64,000 nucleotides of DNA from Pholiota molesta (lineage: Eukaryota > Basidiomycota > Agaricomycetes > Agaricales > Strophariaceae). Below the pieces are notes generated by a model. The model made no database searches. It was not told the DNA's origin and was given only the letters and a program-made list of their open reading frames with translations. The translations under genes and the position numbers were made by a program. Each line of letters starts with the position of its first letter. Position 1 is the stretch's first letter. Location: contig JACGCK010000002.1 of the NCBI GenBank assembly GCA_014925825.1, positions 62,001 through 126,000 of the forward strand, given 5' to 3'. This document shows positions 1 through 11,328 of this stretch, piece after piece.

Positions 1-2215
1 AGACTGTACCATCCGATAGATGGAAACCTTCAGGCTAGAAACCAGGAATTAATCAATTTGATCATCGTCAAAAGAGAGGCATACTGACATTTTGAGAATT
101 GGTGCATTCAGTATTCTGGGTCCTACTGGAGTACATCTTGACAGTTGTCACATAGTTTTCGCCGCGATGAACCTAGTATCGGCATGAGTATGTGGCAATT
201 AAATCAAACTTTTGTCGAAATATATCTACCATATAATCGTTCGCATAAAACATACGATTGCCTTCTAATTTACCGGCATTTGCGTTCTTTGTAGTGGCGG
301 AAAGGCTGTTGGCAAAGTTGATTAATGTGCTGGAAGACCATTGATTTCCTAATTCCAGAACTTCGGTAAGGTTAATCTTTATGCTGCCAGTCGCCCTGAA
401 GGAATAGATAGTTGATTAGCAAAGTTATGGAGAGTTGATCATTTAGTTGAACGTACTGCTGATCAATTACAGGAAAGCTAATGAATCTTCCAAGGACGGA
501 CTAAAATTGAAAGAGATTGGTTTAAATCGACTTCATATATTCAGAGCATGACTTACAAAATCCCAATGAAGCACTCCTGTAACAGAGTTACGAAAAACCA
601 TCCACCTATCGCCATCAAAGAGAGTAGCGAAAGCATTCTGGGAATCGGAAGTTGCTGCAAACATAGTGCCACCGGCCTCAACTTGAAGGTCGAGTAAGTC
701 ATTGGTGCTGTAAAAAACAGTAAGTAGTCCGGCGAAACGGCGATAAACGCTGGATCATACTAGTCTTTCCCTGCAACATTTTGAATGTAAGTAAGTCAAA
801 GAGAGTTGTCATTCAGTAGACGCGAACTTACCATAGTTGCCATTGTACAACATCCCACCGTGTTGACCTATTTTTTTAAATAAAATTTGTTAGCAAAACG
901 ACATCTGTACCACATAAGTACCAATCTTTACGAACCAAAGGATCCATCGGCTCGGATACCGTCAACTTTTATTCCGTTCTTAATCTGTAGTTCAAGTCCA
1001 ACCCTTCGGTAGGCGTCCGTGATCAGGGAAACGTTGTACGTTAAGAGAGCTTGATCAATGCCTATTTTGGCGACATCGAGAGCGTTTGCCCCAGTGAGAG
1101 TGCCCAATCCGTTGATGTTCTGATCAAAAGTGCCGTAGGTCCGACCAGTAATGTGGGTGCAGTTGCTGATTTCCGTGGGTGCCAGCGTATCGTTGAGTAA
1201 TAAACAGACCTGGCCCACAAATTCCGGGATGAGGATTATCTGTAAGGATGGTGTTTAAAACATTATTAGCTCATTAATATCGATAACACGGCACCAACGT
1301 TAGAAAACCAATTCGTGTTCCTTTCATATGAACGAATAGAATTAGAAAATAATTTTTTGCGACGGTATTTGTGAAACGTACCATAAACTATTATCAAGAT
1401 TAGTACAGGGGCATGCAGGTGTACCTCCCGAGGCCAAGCATTCCGGGTTGGTGAAATCGCGGCCAAACCAATAGCCCATTGCACTGGAAATATCGGTTCT
1501 CAAAGTAGGATCTTTTACAAATTGGTCGTCGTCTGCAAGGCCACCGTGCCAGGCTGCAGCCATAGTGACTTCATTCCAGATAATTTGATTATGATTATAA
1601 GACTGCTATGCTTCAATTTGAAAGCGATTCACTCACGAATACGCGACCAGTGTGTTTGAGCGGGCCAGTTTGCACGTTGAGCGTTGCAGCCAGTGGCATA
1701 GTTGATTTCACTATCTGGCCATTTGCCATTTGAACCAAGAGTCGCCAGCCTGGAAGGAAAGAAAGTTATTAACGGTCAAAAATGAACTCGATATCGAATA
1801 TCCCACCATCCGGTGATGGAACTAGCAGAGGTGGTAATGGCCCCTATAATAGAACTGAGCCTCCGGGACGCAATGAGTTGAATGTCATGCAACGTAGTGG
1901 GATCAATTGTTTGTGTAGGTTGGATAGAGATAGTAGAAGATGTGGAAGTGACGTTCAAGCTGATTGAAGTAGTTGAAGCTATCGAGGAGATGGATGAAGA
2001 CGTGACACGAGTCGAAACCGAGGATGTCTCGTTTGCATGGACGGTCGTCGTTGAGTGAATTGGTTGTGCAGTAAGAGATGCAGATTCAGTAGGCTTAACT
2101 GTCACCGAGGTAGTACTATTGGCATGTGGTATGCTACCTGCGGAACAAAGGGGGGCGTAAACAGAGTCTGTGCATGAAGTAGAATGTGCAACGAAAGCAG
2201 CAGACGCGCCCACAT
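1..2215 (-). CDS. Polysaccharide lyase family 8, copy 1 (partial, C-terminus beyond left edge)
   Basis: Secreted lyase of the PL8 fold (chondroitin AC, hyaluronate and xanthan lyases), cleaving acidic polysaccharides by beta-elimination. The catalytic Asn in TGAN lies at 1084-1086. The motif QHGGMLYNGNYG gives the catalytic His (860-862) and Tyr (845-847). Exons read LGSNGKWPDSEINY (about 1700-1745), AAAWHGG (about 1545-1565) and the GANALD block, separated by introns of about 50-60 nt. The window cuts the gene in the GFHLSDG segment of the central beta domain. The N-terminus is unsure: an ATG at 2215 opens a good signal peptide (MWARLLLSLHILLHA), but it reaches the downstream frame only if one base is missing in the six-base run at 2150-2155. 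A Ser/Thr-rich linker of about 85 residues, absent from copy 2, follows. Family call secure; substrate not. Confidence 0.85.
1800..2115 (-). other. Ser/Thr-rich linker coding segment of PL8 copy 1
   Basis: Codes for a low-complexity stretch dominated by Ser, Thr and Val, placed between the secretion signal and the first conserved lyase block. It looks like an O-glycosylated mucin-type stalk. PL8 copy 2 goes straight from signal peptide to the DDIGIATQQRLS segment, so the linker is either gained here or lost there. Confidence 0.6.
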
Positions 2216-2345
2216 GCTTTCTGCAAGCCTGTCTGCGTTGAAAGGGGGCAAGAATCCTCATCGACATGGAATGAACTAGCGAGATACATATAGATTTTTT
2301 GATTGTTCGCCAGTGACGAGAATTGGAATTGGAAGGCTGGCGCAT

Positions 2346-3033
2346 ATCCCGGATGGACGGCCAGACCGCGTCAGCTAGCCGCTTGAGCGTCAGAGGGGGA
2401 CCGGGAGAATAAAATATATGTTCGCGTCAGGTATTAGGTTTAATAGGGTCATCTGACACGTTGTTAGCAAACTTTCAGATCCCGTGAAGAAATCTAGGAA
2501 TCAGAAGGCTTCGGAAAGGCGCCTGTGGCAGGTTTTTGACGTATCGCCGACTGAACCACGGTGGTATGGAGACTTCGTGGAATATTGGGGAGGTGGATTA
2601 TGCTTCGTTAGTGATATGGAAGTCCAGATACGAAGTCATAAAGGGTCAGGTTAGCACATGGCGTTGAGAGCAGGTGGCATGCACCGCCAGACGGTGTCAC
2701 CCAGTCTATTTTAGGCCGATTCTCGTCACCTGTCCAAACCTGGTCCAAACTCTTTCAGAATCACAAATGCTAGAAACGATGCCGGTGAATTCCCATTCCA
2801 ATCTACTTCATATATCAGTGATGGATAGTTATCACTTATCACATAAAAATGTGTAGCATCGACGTTCCAAACACAGGATTCCGGCCAGTATATCCGCTCC
2901 TGCTCCAATTAGAATCTTCGAAGGCACAAGTACTTTCATGAATCCCCAGATCTGTCTATTCCGATATGTAAACTTTAGATAGACTTAGATTATGATAAGT
3001 ACGCACTGTTAATTTGCTGAGCTGCGTAATCAT
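2346..3033. other. Intergenic region between the two PL8 copies
   Basis: Promoter side of copy 1 and 3' flank of copy 2. A 60-codon open frame on the minus strand (2726-2908) resembles nothing I know and lacks a clear splice context. I see no repeat or mobile element. Confidence 0.5.
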
Positions 3034-5828
3034 TCATTGAAATATTGACTGTTGGATGCCACTCCCTACAACACCTCCCGTCGGAAGAGCGACCGTCACG
3101 GCGAGTGTCTTGGATGAAGAGGTCCATCCCGCAGGAATATTGCCAGAACCAAGAGATAAGGTAATTGACATAGAGGTCAATGTCTGAGTGGGATCTGAAA
3201 CGGTGATGGACCACGCAGACAGATCCACAATGAGAATACTGCTTCCACTTGCCTCGACGGTGACGGGAGCGACCCCAGAACCAATCGAAGGTATTTTAAC
3301 TGATCCACCGGCGGCTTCCCAAAACACGAGCATCGCTGTATTGCTCCCCATATCGAGTAAGGCGGATATGCTCCCATCGTTTCGAATTGAATCCAGCTGT
3401 ACCGCAGCCATTTTTGTTGGAAGGTTGCTTGGGTTGTTCCGGGAAAGGCGATGTACGATATGGAGGAAGCGATATCCGTGTGGTTGAGCCAGGCGGCAAA
3501 TAGGTCAGCAGTTACAGGGGGTTTGGAAGAGGTGGAAATGGATTGCCAAGAACCCGTCGATGTAGTGAGCGAAACAGAAAGCGATGCAACGGAGGATATA
3601 TTGAGGGCATAACCGACACCTCCGTGCCAAAGTGTGGTGGCTGATGAAAAATTGCCGCTGGTGCCCTCGACGCCATCGATAAATACAGGGCCATCTTGTC
3701 TTCGTTGATCAAGGATTGAAAATACAGGCGCTGCGGTGGTCGATGCCAAGCGAGCAATCATCACGAATTGAACATCGTTGTCGAGGAAGAACCACGTTTT
3801 TCGCCAATTCAAGGTTTTAGTCGTCGGAGTCTCGTAACGCATCGCAGCGACTCCGATTGATCCATTTGAAGCGCCACCGACGAAAGACTGAGTTCCTGTT
3901 TTCCCAACAGTCGAACAAGTAAGAGGCATTGCAGCGTAATCGACAGTCGTCCCGGGAATCATATTCCAATCCCATGCAGCGAAAATATCTTCATACTCGT
4001 TTCCAGTCACATAAGTGTACAAGGTTCCATCAGAAAGATGAAACCCGAACGGATTCTGAGAGTTGAGGCATTCGGTATTCTGAGTCCTATTGGAAAACAT
4101 TCTCAAAGTAGTAACGTAGCCATTTCCGCGTTGGACCTCAAATGATGACAAATTAGTTTTACTATAACCATAGTGGAGGGAGTATTACCATATAATCGTT
4201 TGCATAGAACATATGATTCCCATTCAATGAACCGATGTTAGCTGTCGATGAGTTAATAGATAGATCATCGAACATTTCTGTAATTTCAGGGGAGTTCCAT
4301 AATTCACCGAGAGCTTGCATTTGCGTGAGATTTGTTTTAATGCTTGATGTAGCTCTAGGTATATACTATCAGCGACCAGGAAATGTTTTCAAGATATCTG
4401 AAACACATACTGATTGTCGGCAACAGGCAAGCTAATTATGCGTCCAACAACCGACTGATTTTGGTCTCAACAAACTGTAGACATAGTAAAAAGCTTTTTC
4501 AAAGCGCTCACAAAATCCCAATGCAAAACATTTGTGACCACATTTTTGAATATCATCCATTGATCCCCTTGAAGCAATGTGATGAACGCTGATCGCGATG
4601 CAGCCGGTGCTTCAAATACGGTCCCCGCCGCAGTGAGTTCCACATCGAATATGTCGTTGGCGCTGGAATAAAAACCATGAGAAGGCTTACAATATAGTAT
4701 AGAGGGTATAACCGCACTAGTCCTTTCCTTGGAGTAAATTGTTCAGCAAGCATTGAAGTGGAGCATATCAATATTGCATACCATAGTTTCCATTGTAGAT
4801 AATCCCAGCATGTTGACCTATTTCATTTCATAGGTACCATCAGATCAACGAAGGTAACGAATAGAGTGAAGTCGAATAGGCTTACCAAATGAGCCATCTG
4901 GACGGATGCCATCAACTTTTACACCGTTCTTGACAGTAAATTCGTCGTGAACTCGATTGTAAGCATCAGTTATGAGTGTCGTGTTTTGTGTTGAGAGGCC
5001 AAGGTCTATGCCGACACTGGCAATGTCCATGGTATTTGCCCCTGTGATTGCTCCTAGTCCATTGATTCCCGTAAGAACGTGCCATAAGCACGACTGGTCA
5101 TCCTTACGCAACCAACAGATTCTTCGTCTGTCAGAGAATCACCCAACAGCAAACAGACTTGTCCGACCCATCCTGGGATTAGGATTATCTTACCAATGCA
5201 AACATTGTTTTTTAGAAAAATTCAAACAGAGGACGCACAGTATAGTTGGCTCACATTTGAATACCAATTCGTGTTCCATAAGCCTGGTGTCGAACATGGG
5301 CATAGATCACTGCCTCCGGAATCTAAACAAGCAGGAACGGTGAAATCATTGGAAAACCAGAAGTTCATCGCAGAACTGATTGAAGCGCGTAAAGTAGCAT
5401 TGCCAATGTATTGTGCAGCATTTTTAACACCACCGTGCCAGGCGGCGGCAAATGTATCTAATTTCAGTTTAGAATTTCACAACTTATTATGATCAAAATT
5501 ACACAATCACTCACTTATACGACTCCAATGAGATTGGGCTGGCCAGCTGGCGGTCTGCGCATCACAACCACTTGTATAATTGATCTCTGAGTCGGGCCAT
5601 TGTCCATCTGAGCCAGGGTGGATAGCCTGCGATTAAAAGATCATGTCGCTGACTTTGACATGAAATCAAAATGTAATAACCAAGCTGAGATGGATGTTGC
5701 TCCTGTAGTGCTGCCAACAATAACAGAAAGCCTTTGTTGAGTTGCGATACCGATGTCGTCAGCCACACACAAAGTAGTATGGGCAGAAAAAGCCGAGAGC
5801 AGAAGAAAAGCCAGTGCGATTAGCCCAT
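3034..5828 (-). CDS. Polysaccharide lyase family 8, copy 2, with several one-base frame breaks
   Basis: Full-length tandem paralogue of copy 1. After a signal peptide (LIALAFLLLSAFSA) come SDGQWPDSEINY (about 5570-5610), AAAWHGG (about 5430-5450), IILIPGWVGQVCLLL, TGAN with catalytic Asn at 5034-5036, and QHAGIIYNGNYG with His at 4810-4812 and Tyr at 4795-4797. The central and C-terminal beta domains (4151-3034) carry FVGGAS, WFFLDNDV and IRNDGSISALLD. Introns match copy 1 in position. Four joins are off by one base: the start codon region (GGG, 5824-5826), about 5613-5618, about 5062-5070, and the A/T run 3411-3415. All look like single-base losses. The active site is intact. Either a young pseudogene or assembly indels; I annotate it as a CDS because the reading is otherwise clean. 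A TATAAATA lies at 5860-5867. Confidence 0.8.
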
Positions 5829-5859
5829 TTTTTGAAGGGAGGAAATCCTGAGTATCCCC

Positions 5860-5867
5860 TATTTATA
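5860..5867 (-). promoter_or_regulatory. TATA-like box upstream of PL8 copy 2
   Basis: TATAAATA on the minus strand, only 32-39 bases before the presumed ATG at 5828. If functional, the 5' leader would be nearly absent, which adds doubt to the start assignment. Confidence 0.35.
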
Positions 5868-6781
5868 CAAAGAAAGAACTGGTTGAGCCAACGACAGAAT
5901 TAGAAAATGTCGTGTGGTAAGTCGTTGCAATCTCTTGCTTGAGCAAGCCTTCGCGGATCTTTCAGAGTCACTAGAGTGTGGCGCATGAACAATCCGGGCA
6001 TGCCGAGCATTGAGATAAGTGATTTCTTGAGCGCGCCGATGGGTTTCACGAGGCAAGTGAGCTATAAAGGTCTATCCAAGATTCGAAAAGAAAATTTGCC
6101 GTCGAAAGCGCGGAGAAAACAACATGATGTTGTGGCAAACTGGCAGTGCAATTCTTCAAAGCTTCACGACCAACGGAGTTCGAATAGAGTTACTCCGAAT
6201 CTCAGCGCATCCGAGTCTTACTATTGCTTGTCGAAGCATGGACAAAACCTGTGATGTTTCTTCGCTAGTCTCGGAAATCCCTCGAGACAAAAGGAGAGTT
6301 GCCGAGACTACTCCTTTGTAATCTAAGAGTTGAACTGATATTTCCGAATGAATGGTTGAGCTGTTCTTAGTCGCTCAGATGATCAAGCCGCCGAGTTGAA
6401 GGTTTATGATTCCATGAATCATGAGGTTTCATGTACGAATATCGGATATGTTTCGCAAGTTTTATGCTCTAGAGGCTTCTCAGAGTCCCGACAACTGTTA
6501 GAGCCTTAAAACGCAGAGGCCTTGCAAATTCATCTCGTTTGCTTTTGTGGAATGCATATCGATCCCACCAGAATTGGGACGCATCCTTCGTTCTTGAGAC
6601 TTGAAGTCTTGACGTTCTCTATGAAGCAAAATGGATTTGATTGAGTAGATTCCATGGAAATAATGACTATGACTTGTAATGGGCATAAAGACGTGATATT
6701 ATTATTCAGACAACGATTAATGTACCTGAATCCACTGGTCCCTTCGTAAATTTAGACGCAATACAAGATAGATCTTAAATG
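5868..6781. other. Intergenic region
   Basis: Upstream of PL8 copy 2 and downstream of the SUR7-like gene. Short open frames on both strands show no recognisable motif and no intron-linked continuation. Nothing further seen. Confidence 0.5.
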
Positions 6782-7738
6782 TTAAACAATATGTTTGCCG
6801 GAAGCTTTAATATTAAGCTTCGTAAGAGAGCAAATGACTGGAACAGCCATAAATCCATAAGCTATCCAAGCCACTAAATGCATACAATGAGTGAGATTGG
6901 CAGAAAGAATTATATCATCCAATACTTACTGATGAATGCATTGCCAAGTGAAGCGATTATTTCCGGTCCGTCTTTTCCTTGCGCTGTAATGCTTTCATTG
7001 AAATCTTGGACGGCCTTTTCAAACCACACTCGAATAATCGCAAAGGAAGAAAGTCCTAAGCATAGTTAGCCAATATAGTTCATGCAACAGATGATTAGCT
7101 GTAAAAGAACCCGTACTCACCAACAATGAAACCGAATACTCCAATCCATGCCGATATACGCTGGAACATAGGTTTCTGAAACGTGGATTTGACCTTGCCC
7201 ATTTTATGCGAGAAAGAAATGAGCAAGAAGAGCACGAAAAACGTAATCATGAAAGCAATGGCGACAGCAATGAAGGTTGCAGTCGAAGCAACCGGTGCAG
7301 AGAGAAGATGACTGGGAACGCTGTCTGGAAGCACCGAAAGATCTGAATAAAATAACGATTAAACCAAGGCTATAATATTATATTAAAAGTTCTTACCATA
7401 GATAGGCGACAGTGTCGCAGATGTACAATTAATTTTGGCGCCGTTTTGAACTCGAGAACAAGAGCCTAGTATGGTCAACAATACATATATGAGCTTCAGA
7501 CATGTAAATTACATCAATTGTGATACTTACCCAATACACCCATAAATATACTCGGTCCATCTACTGCGTTAGACGAACCGGACTGCAGACTGGCAGAGGG
7601 TAAAACCGTGAGGAGTGCAACGCGATCATGAAGGAGTAGCGTTGGCGCAAGTAGAGCGAACAGAGCGAGAATTATAGCAGTAAGGGCCAGCAAAGGAGCA
7701 ATGTAAAGAACGGTAGCTTGCGAGAAGGTTGGAATCAT
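6782..7738 (-). CDS. SUR7/PalI-family four-TM membrane protein
   Basis: About 238 residues from five exons (7531-7738, 7397-7465, 7121-7342, 6930-7055, 6782-6873), all with GT-AG introns and a consistent frame. Residues 10-32 form the first TM. An extracellular loop with the pattern GVLGSCSR...C...Y follows, then TM2 (FIAVAIAFMITFFVLFLLI), TM3 (WIGVFGFIVGLSSFAII) and TM4 (MAWIAYGFMAVPVICSL). One N-terminal TM, a Cys-containing loop and three C-terminal TMs match SUR7/PalI/Rim9 proteins, which act at the plasma membrane in cortical organisation or ambient-pH signalling. The topology is visible; the family is an inference from the GxCS loop. Confidence 0.7.
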
Positions 7739-8473
7739 GTTCCGGGTGATATTAATGCTTTTAAATTGGGGAAGATAGAAGAAAACTGAATCTGTCGACT
7801 AGCGACCAGAAAACAAAGAAAGGAAGAAATACGGAAAGAAAATCAACAGGAGTCAGGGCAGCTGGCCAGCTGTGTCTCTATCGCCAGACACCTTTATACG
7901 AAATCAGAGCATCAACGTATGGTTTACAAGGGCCCAGATTTCAATGCGCAGAACAATGGCGAGTAGTGAAGTTGCCGAGTTACATAAGCGAGGCATTATT
8001 GTGTTGTGCCATTTGGAGCGTACATAGAATGAAGGGTCTGCGATGGGAGCAAATTAGTCGATGGTATTGTTCTTTCATGAAAAGGCATCAATGCCATGCC
8101 ATCCTATCATCCTATCTTCGGATAGGATGGGTAGACCAGGGGTACATCCGCAAGTTCGCCACCACATGGCACAAACAACATAGCGTCCAGTCAATAAAAA
8201 GTGGAAACATTCCAATTTGATAAATTCTTCCCATAAAGCCTGATTTTAAATTGGAAACAATGCAGGAGACCAGAAAGGAGGAGTCAAGGTGCTTAGCGCA
8301 TGCATGATGAAAGTAAGAGTCAAAAGTGGACTTCCAAGTCTTATTCCACTCCATTCAAGTGTTCTTGCCAAGCAGGTCAAAACAGACGGAAAAAGTTTTG
8401 ACGAATCAAGCGTGCTAAATGCGATCACTTATACATTCAAATCCTCGTTGTTTAACATTTCTTTCCATACAAT
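7739..8473. other. Intergenic, divergent promoter of the SUR7-like gene and MPP10
   Basis: About 730 bases between divergent start codons. The only clear structure is the hairpin at 8099-8130. No conserved open frame. Confidence 0.5.
8099..8130. repeat. Nested inverted repeat with TTCG loop
   Basis: ATCCTATC (8109-8116), loop TTCG (8117-8120) and GATAGGAT (8121-8128) make a perfect 8-bp stem with a stable C(UUCG)G-type loop. A second copy of the left arm (CCATCCTATC, 8099-8108) can pair instead with 8121-8130 over 10 bp, so two exclusive stems are possible. Confidence 0.7.
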
Positions 8474-10930
8474 ATGGATTCCAACGTAACTGCGCTTGGA
8501 GCTCAGGAACCCGCTATACCCTCTGAATTTCAACAACTTTCAACATTACTTGAAGAGAGCCCTCAAACACTCGCGACGGGTAATCAAGAAATTCAATCTG
8601 TTGCTCTCAATGCTGCGAAATACATCTTCAATATTTGTAGGACATTGTGTGTTCTACGGCTTTGCCTCTACTAACCTTTCTTCCAGCCGTGCAGTCTGAA
8701 TCGACCTCTCAACCGCATATCCAAGAGCTTTTATCATCCCTGACTCCTACCCAAGCGCCTCAGACGCGCTCTAAAGCGAAAGCCGTTACCGAGAAACCCA
8801 TTATCAACGATGCTCCAAAAAATCTATTCGAATTCACTCCGTTGAAGTCTTTATTCGTGGATGGCATGGATGATGAACAAATTTGGGCACAGCTAGATCT
8901 TCGGACGAAGACTATCTGCAGAATGCTGGATTTCGTTCTTGAGGGTGAATCTGAGGGACAGGATGGATCGGAAGAAGAAAGTAGCGAAGAGGATCAAGAC
9001 GATGTCAACGACGATGAAAAACTCCGCAAGGCATTTGAAGCTCTGGAAAATGGCGAAGATGTAGACATGGAGGAATTCATGGCGGAGCATGGCCTTGACA
9101 ATGAGGAAATGGACGACTCTGGTGATTCTCAGGACTACGAGGAGGAGGAGGGTTCAGATGAAAATGGCGACCAGGAAGAAGGGGAAGAAGAAATCTCGCC
9201 ATTGAGGGATATCGAATTGGAAGCACAATCCAGCTCTTTCATTCCCCCTTTTTCCCATCGCAAGAAGAAGGGCAAAAATGCTGCTACCTCGGAATTGGAC
9301 GATGGTTTCTTCGATTTAGCGGAGTTCAATGCAGAGACCGAACGCGCAGAAGCTAGATCGTCGTCCCGGGGCCGTTTGGCTGGTGACGACGATTCCGATG
9401 AGGAAGACATGGGTATTGACCTATTTGCAAGCGTCAACCCCACCGTAAATATGGACGATGACGCGGAAGGCGAAGAAGAGGGTATGTTCGCTCCCTTCGA
9501 ATTCTGCCACGGCAGTCAGACTTACCTCCTTATCCAGAGCTATTCTATCGCGACTTTTTTGAACCGCCTTCTCGTTCTTCTCAAGCAGCTGCTCCAACGA
9601 AATCCAAGAAACCCACCAGAAGCAGTCAAGTTCGTTTCAACGATCAAGTTCGCGTCAAAAAAATCAAAGCCACGGGGAGAAACAGATCATTGCATGATGA
9701 TAATGACGGAGAAGACGAGGAAGAGGTCGATAACGACGATGATGATTCTTTTGATGACGAGGATGAGTTTTCTGAAGGAGATCCGGACGAGGCAGAAGAG
9801 GAACAATGGGATGTCGAAGGGTCGGATAGTGGAGACGATGAGTCTGAAAAGGATTCTGAAGATGATCCAAAGAATCCAAACAGTGGTGCAACTATTCAAC
9901 GTCTGAAGCAGGACCTTTTCGCCGAAGATGAAGAAGAGACATCGCAAGGTGACTACGCAGTTTGCACCCTTTTCTGTCGTACTAAAGAACTATTTCAGAT
10001 ACTACGACATATCAAAGAAGAATGGCAGCACTGAAAGAACAAATCACGGAACTCGAATCTGAGAACGTTGCACCCAAAGAATGGGTACTCATGGGAGAAG
10101 CTGGCTCTCGCCAACGGCCTCAAAACTCGCTATTGGAAGAGGATCTTGAATTCGAACGTATCATGAAACCCGTACCTGTGACTACCGAAGAATCTGTACG
10201 AACACTTGAAGAAACCATCAAAGCACGTATTTTGGAAGGACGGTTTGACGATGTGGTTCGAATACGACCTTTCGAAGATAAACCGTTCTTGCCTTCGAAG
10301 TTCTTCGAGCTTCAGGACACGAAGTCGTCTCAATCACTTGCGCAGATTTATGAAAAAGACTACGTCGCGAGCCAGACAGAAGAAGCCACTATCGACGAGA
10401 GGGACGGAAGACTCAAAAAAGAACACGATGAGATTAACGCTCTCTGGGAAAATATCTGTGGCAAGTTGGATGCCTTGTGTAATGCTCACTTTGTGCCCAA
10501 ACAAGTAGGTCTCTCCCATTTTTAATGCTGTTAGTTTCGCTTATCAACCCCACACCAGCCCAAAGCAACGATTTCAACGGTCTCTAATACTGCGACTGCT
10601 ACACTTGAGTCTGCTTTACCAACGACCAAAGCAACCTCTACAATGTTGGCACCGGAAGAAGTCTTTTCGGCATCGCCATCTGCACTACGAGCCCGAAGCG
10701 AATTAACACCCACTGAAAAACGAGCTCTGCGCACCAAAGAACGCAAGACGAAGAAACGTCAGCGGGACGCACTCGAAAAGAGTGTGGACAAATTTGCCAA
10801 GGGTAAAGGAGTCGGCAGCGTTAAGAAACAGAAGCAGGCCGCTCTGGACAGCATTGTGAAACACGGAAAGGGAGTAACAGTTGTTGGCAAGAAGGGTGCA
10901 ATAAAATCGAGAGAAAAGCAAAAGAATTAG
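8474..10930 (+). CDS. MPP10: U3 snoRNP protein MPP10
   Basis: Component of the SSU processome that binds Imp3/Imp4 and is needed for early 18S rRNA cleavages in the nucleolus. Exons are 8474-8636, 8687-9481, 9538-9948, 9999-10504 and 10559-10930, giving about 748 residues, within the family range. Features in order: N-terminal helical part; NLFEFTPLKSLFVDGMDDEQIWAQLDLR block; very acidic Asp/Glu-rich region typical of MPP10; ELFYRDFFEPPS motif; second acidic region; MAALKEQITELE; the conserved block VLMGEAGSRQRPQNSLLEED to LDALCNAHFVPK; and a Lys/Arg-rich tail likely to hold nucleolar signals. All frames join without a break. Identification is firm. Confidence 0.95.
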
Positions 10931-11328
10931 GGAGAGTTCTCTACACTCTAGAGTCTTTGTTTTATTGCAAACCTTCACAAAGTAGCATGATGTTTTCTGT
11001 CACTTTCAAGTTGCATGATCTATATCTTCAGTGTAACCAAAGTATAACCTTCAGATTTGTGACATTTGTCTCTTTCGACCGTGCTATCCGCAAGAAAAGA
11101 TGACTTAAATGACCTGCTCATGCCGCTGGCTTCTATTACGAGGAACTCGCCTTGAGCCCAGGCTAGTACCCACTGTGGTGATGCATTCGAGATATTGTCT
11201 GGAATATCCGGCCCAGGGTTACGCAGTCGTCCTTGAGGCTATGTTAGAATCACGTGAACTCTTAGAATATATAGAAGCACAGTTGCGACTCTCGTTCTGT
11301 GCCACCACTACAACCCACGTCTATTATC
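10931..11328. other. Intergenic, MPP10 3' flank and SEC9 promoter
   Basis: About 400 bases between two same-strand genes. No coding signal beyond short shadows and no evident element. Confidence 0.45.

Noticed and set aside
2726..2908. 60-codon minus-strand open frame between PL8 copies
   Set aside because: No homology I recognise, no splice-linked continuation; likely chance.
9135..9947. Long antisense open frames across MPP10
   Set aside because: They mirror the GAN-rich acidic codons of MPP10; low-complexity shadows.
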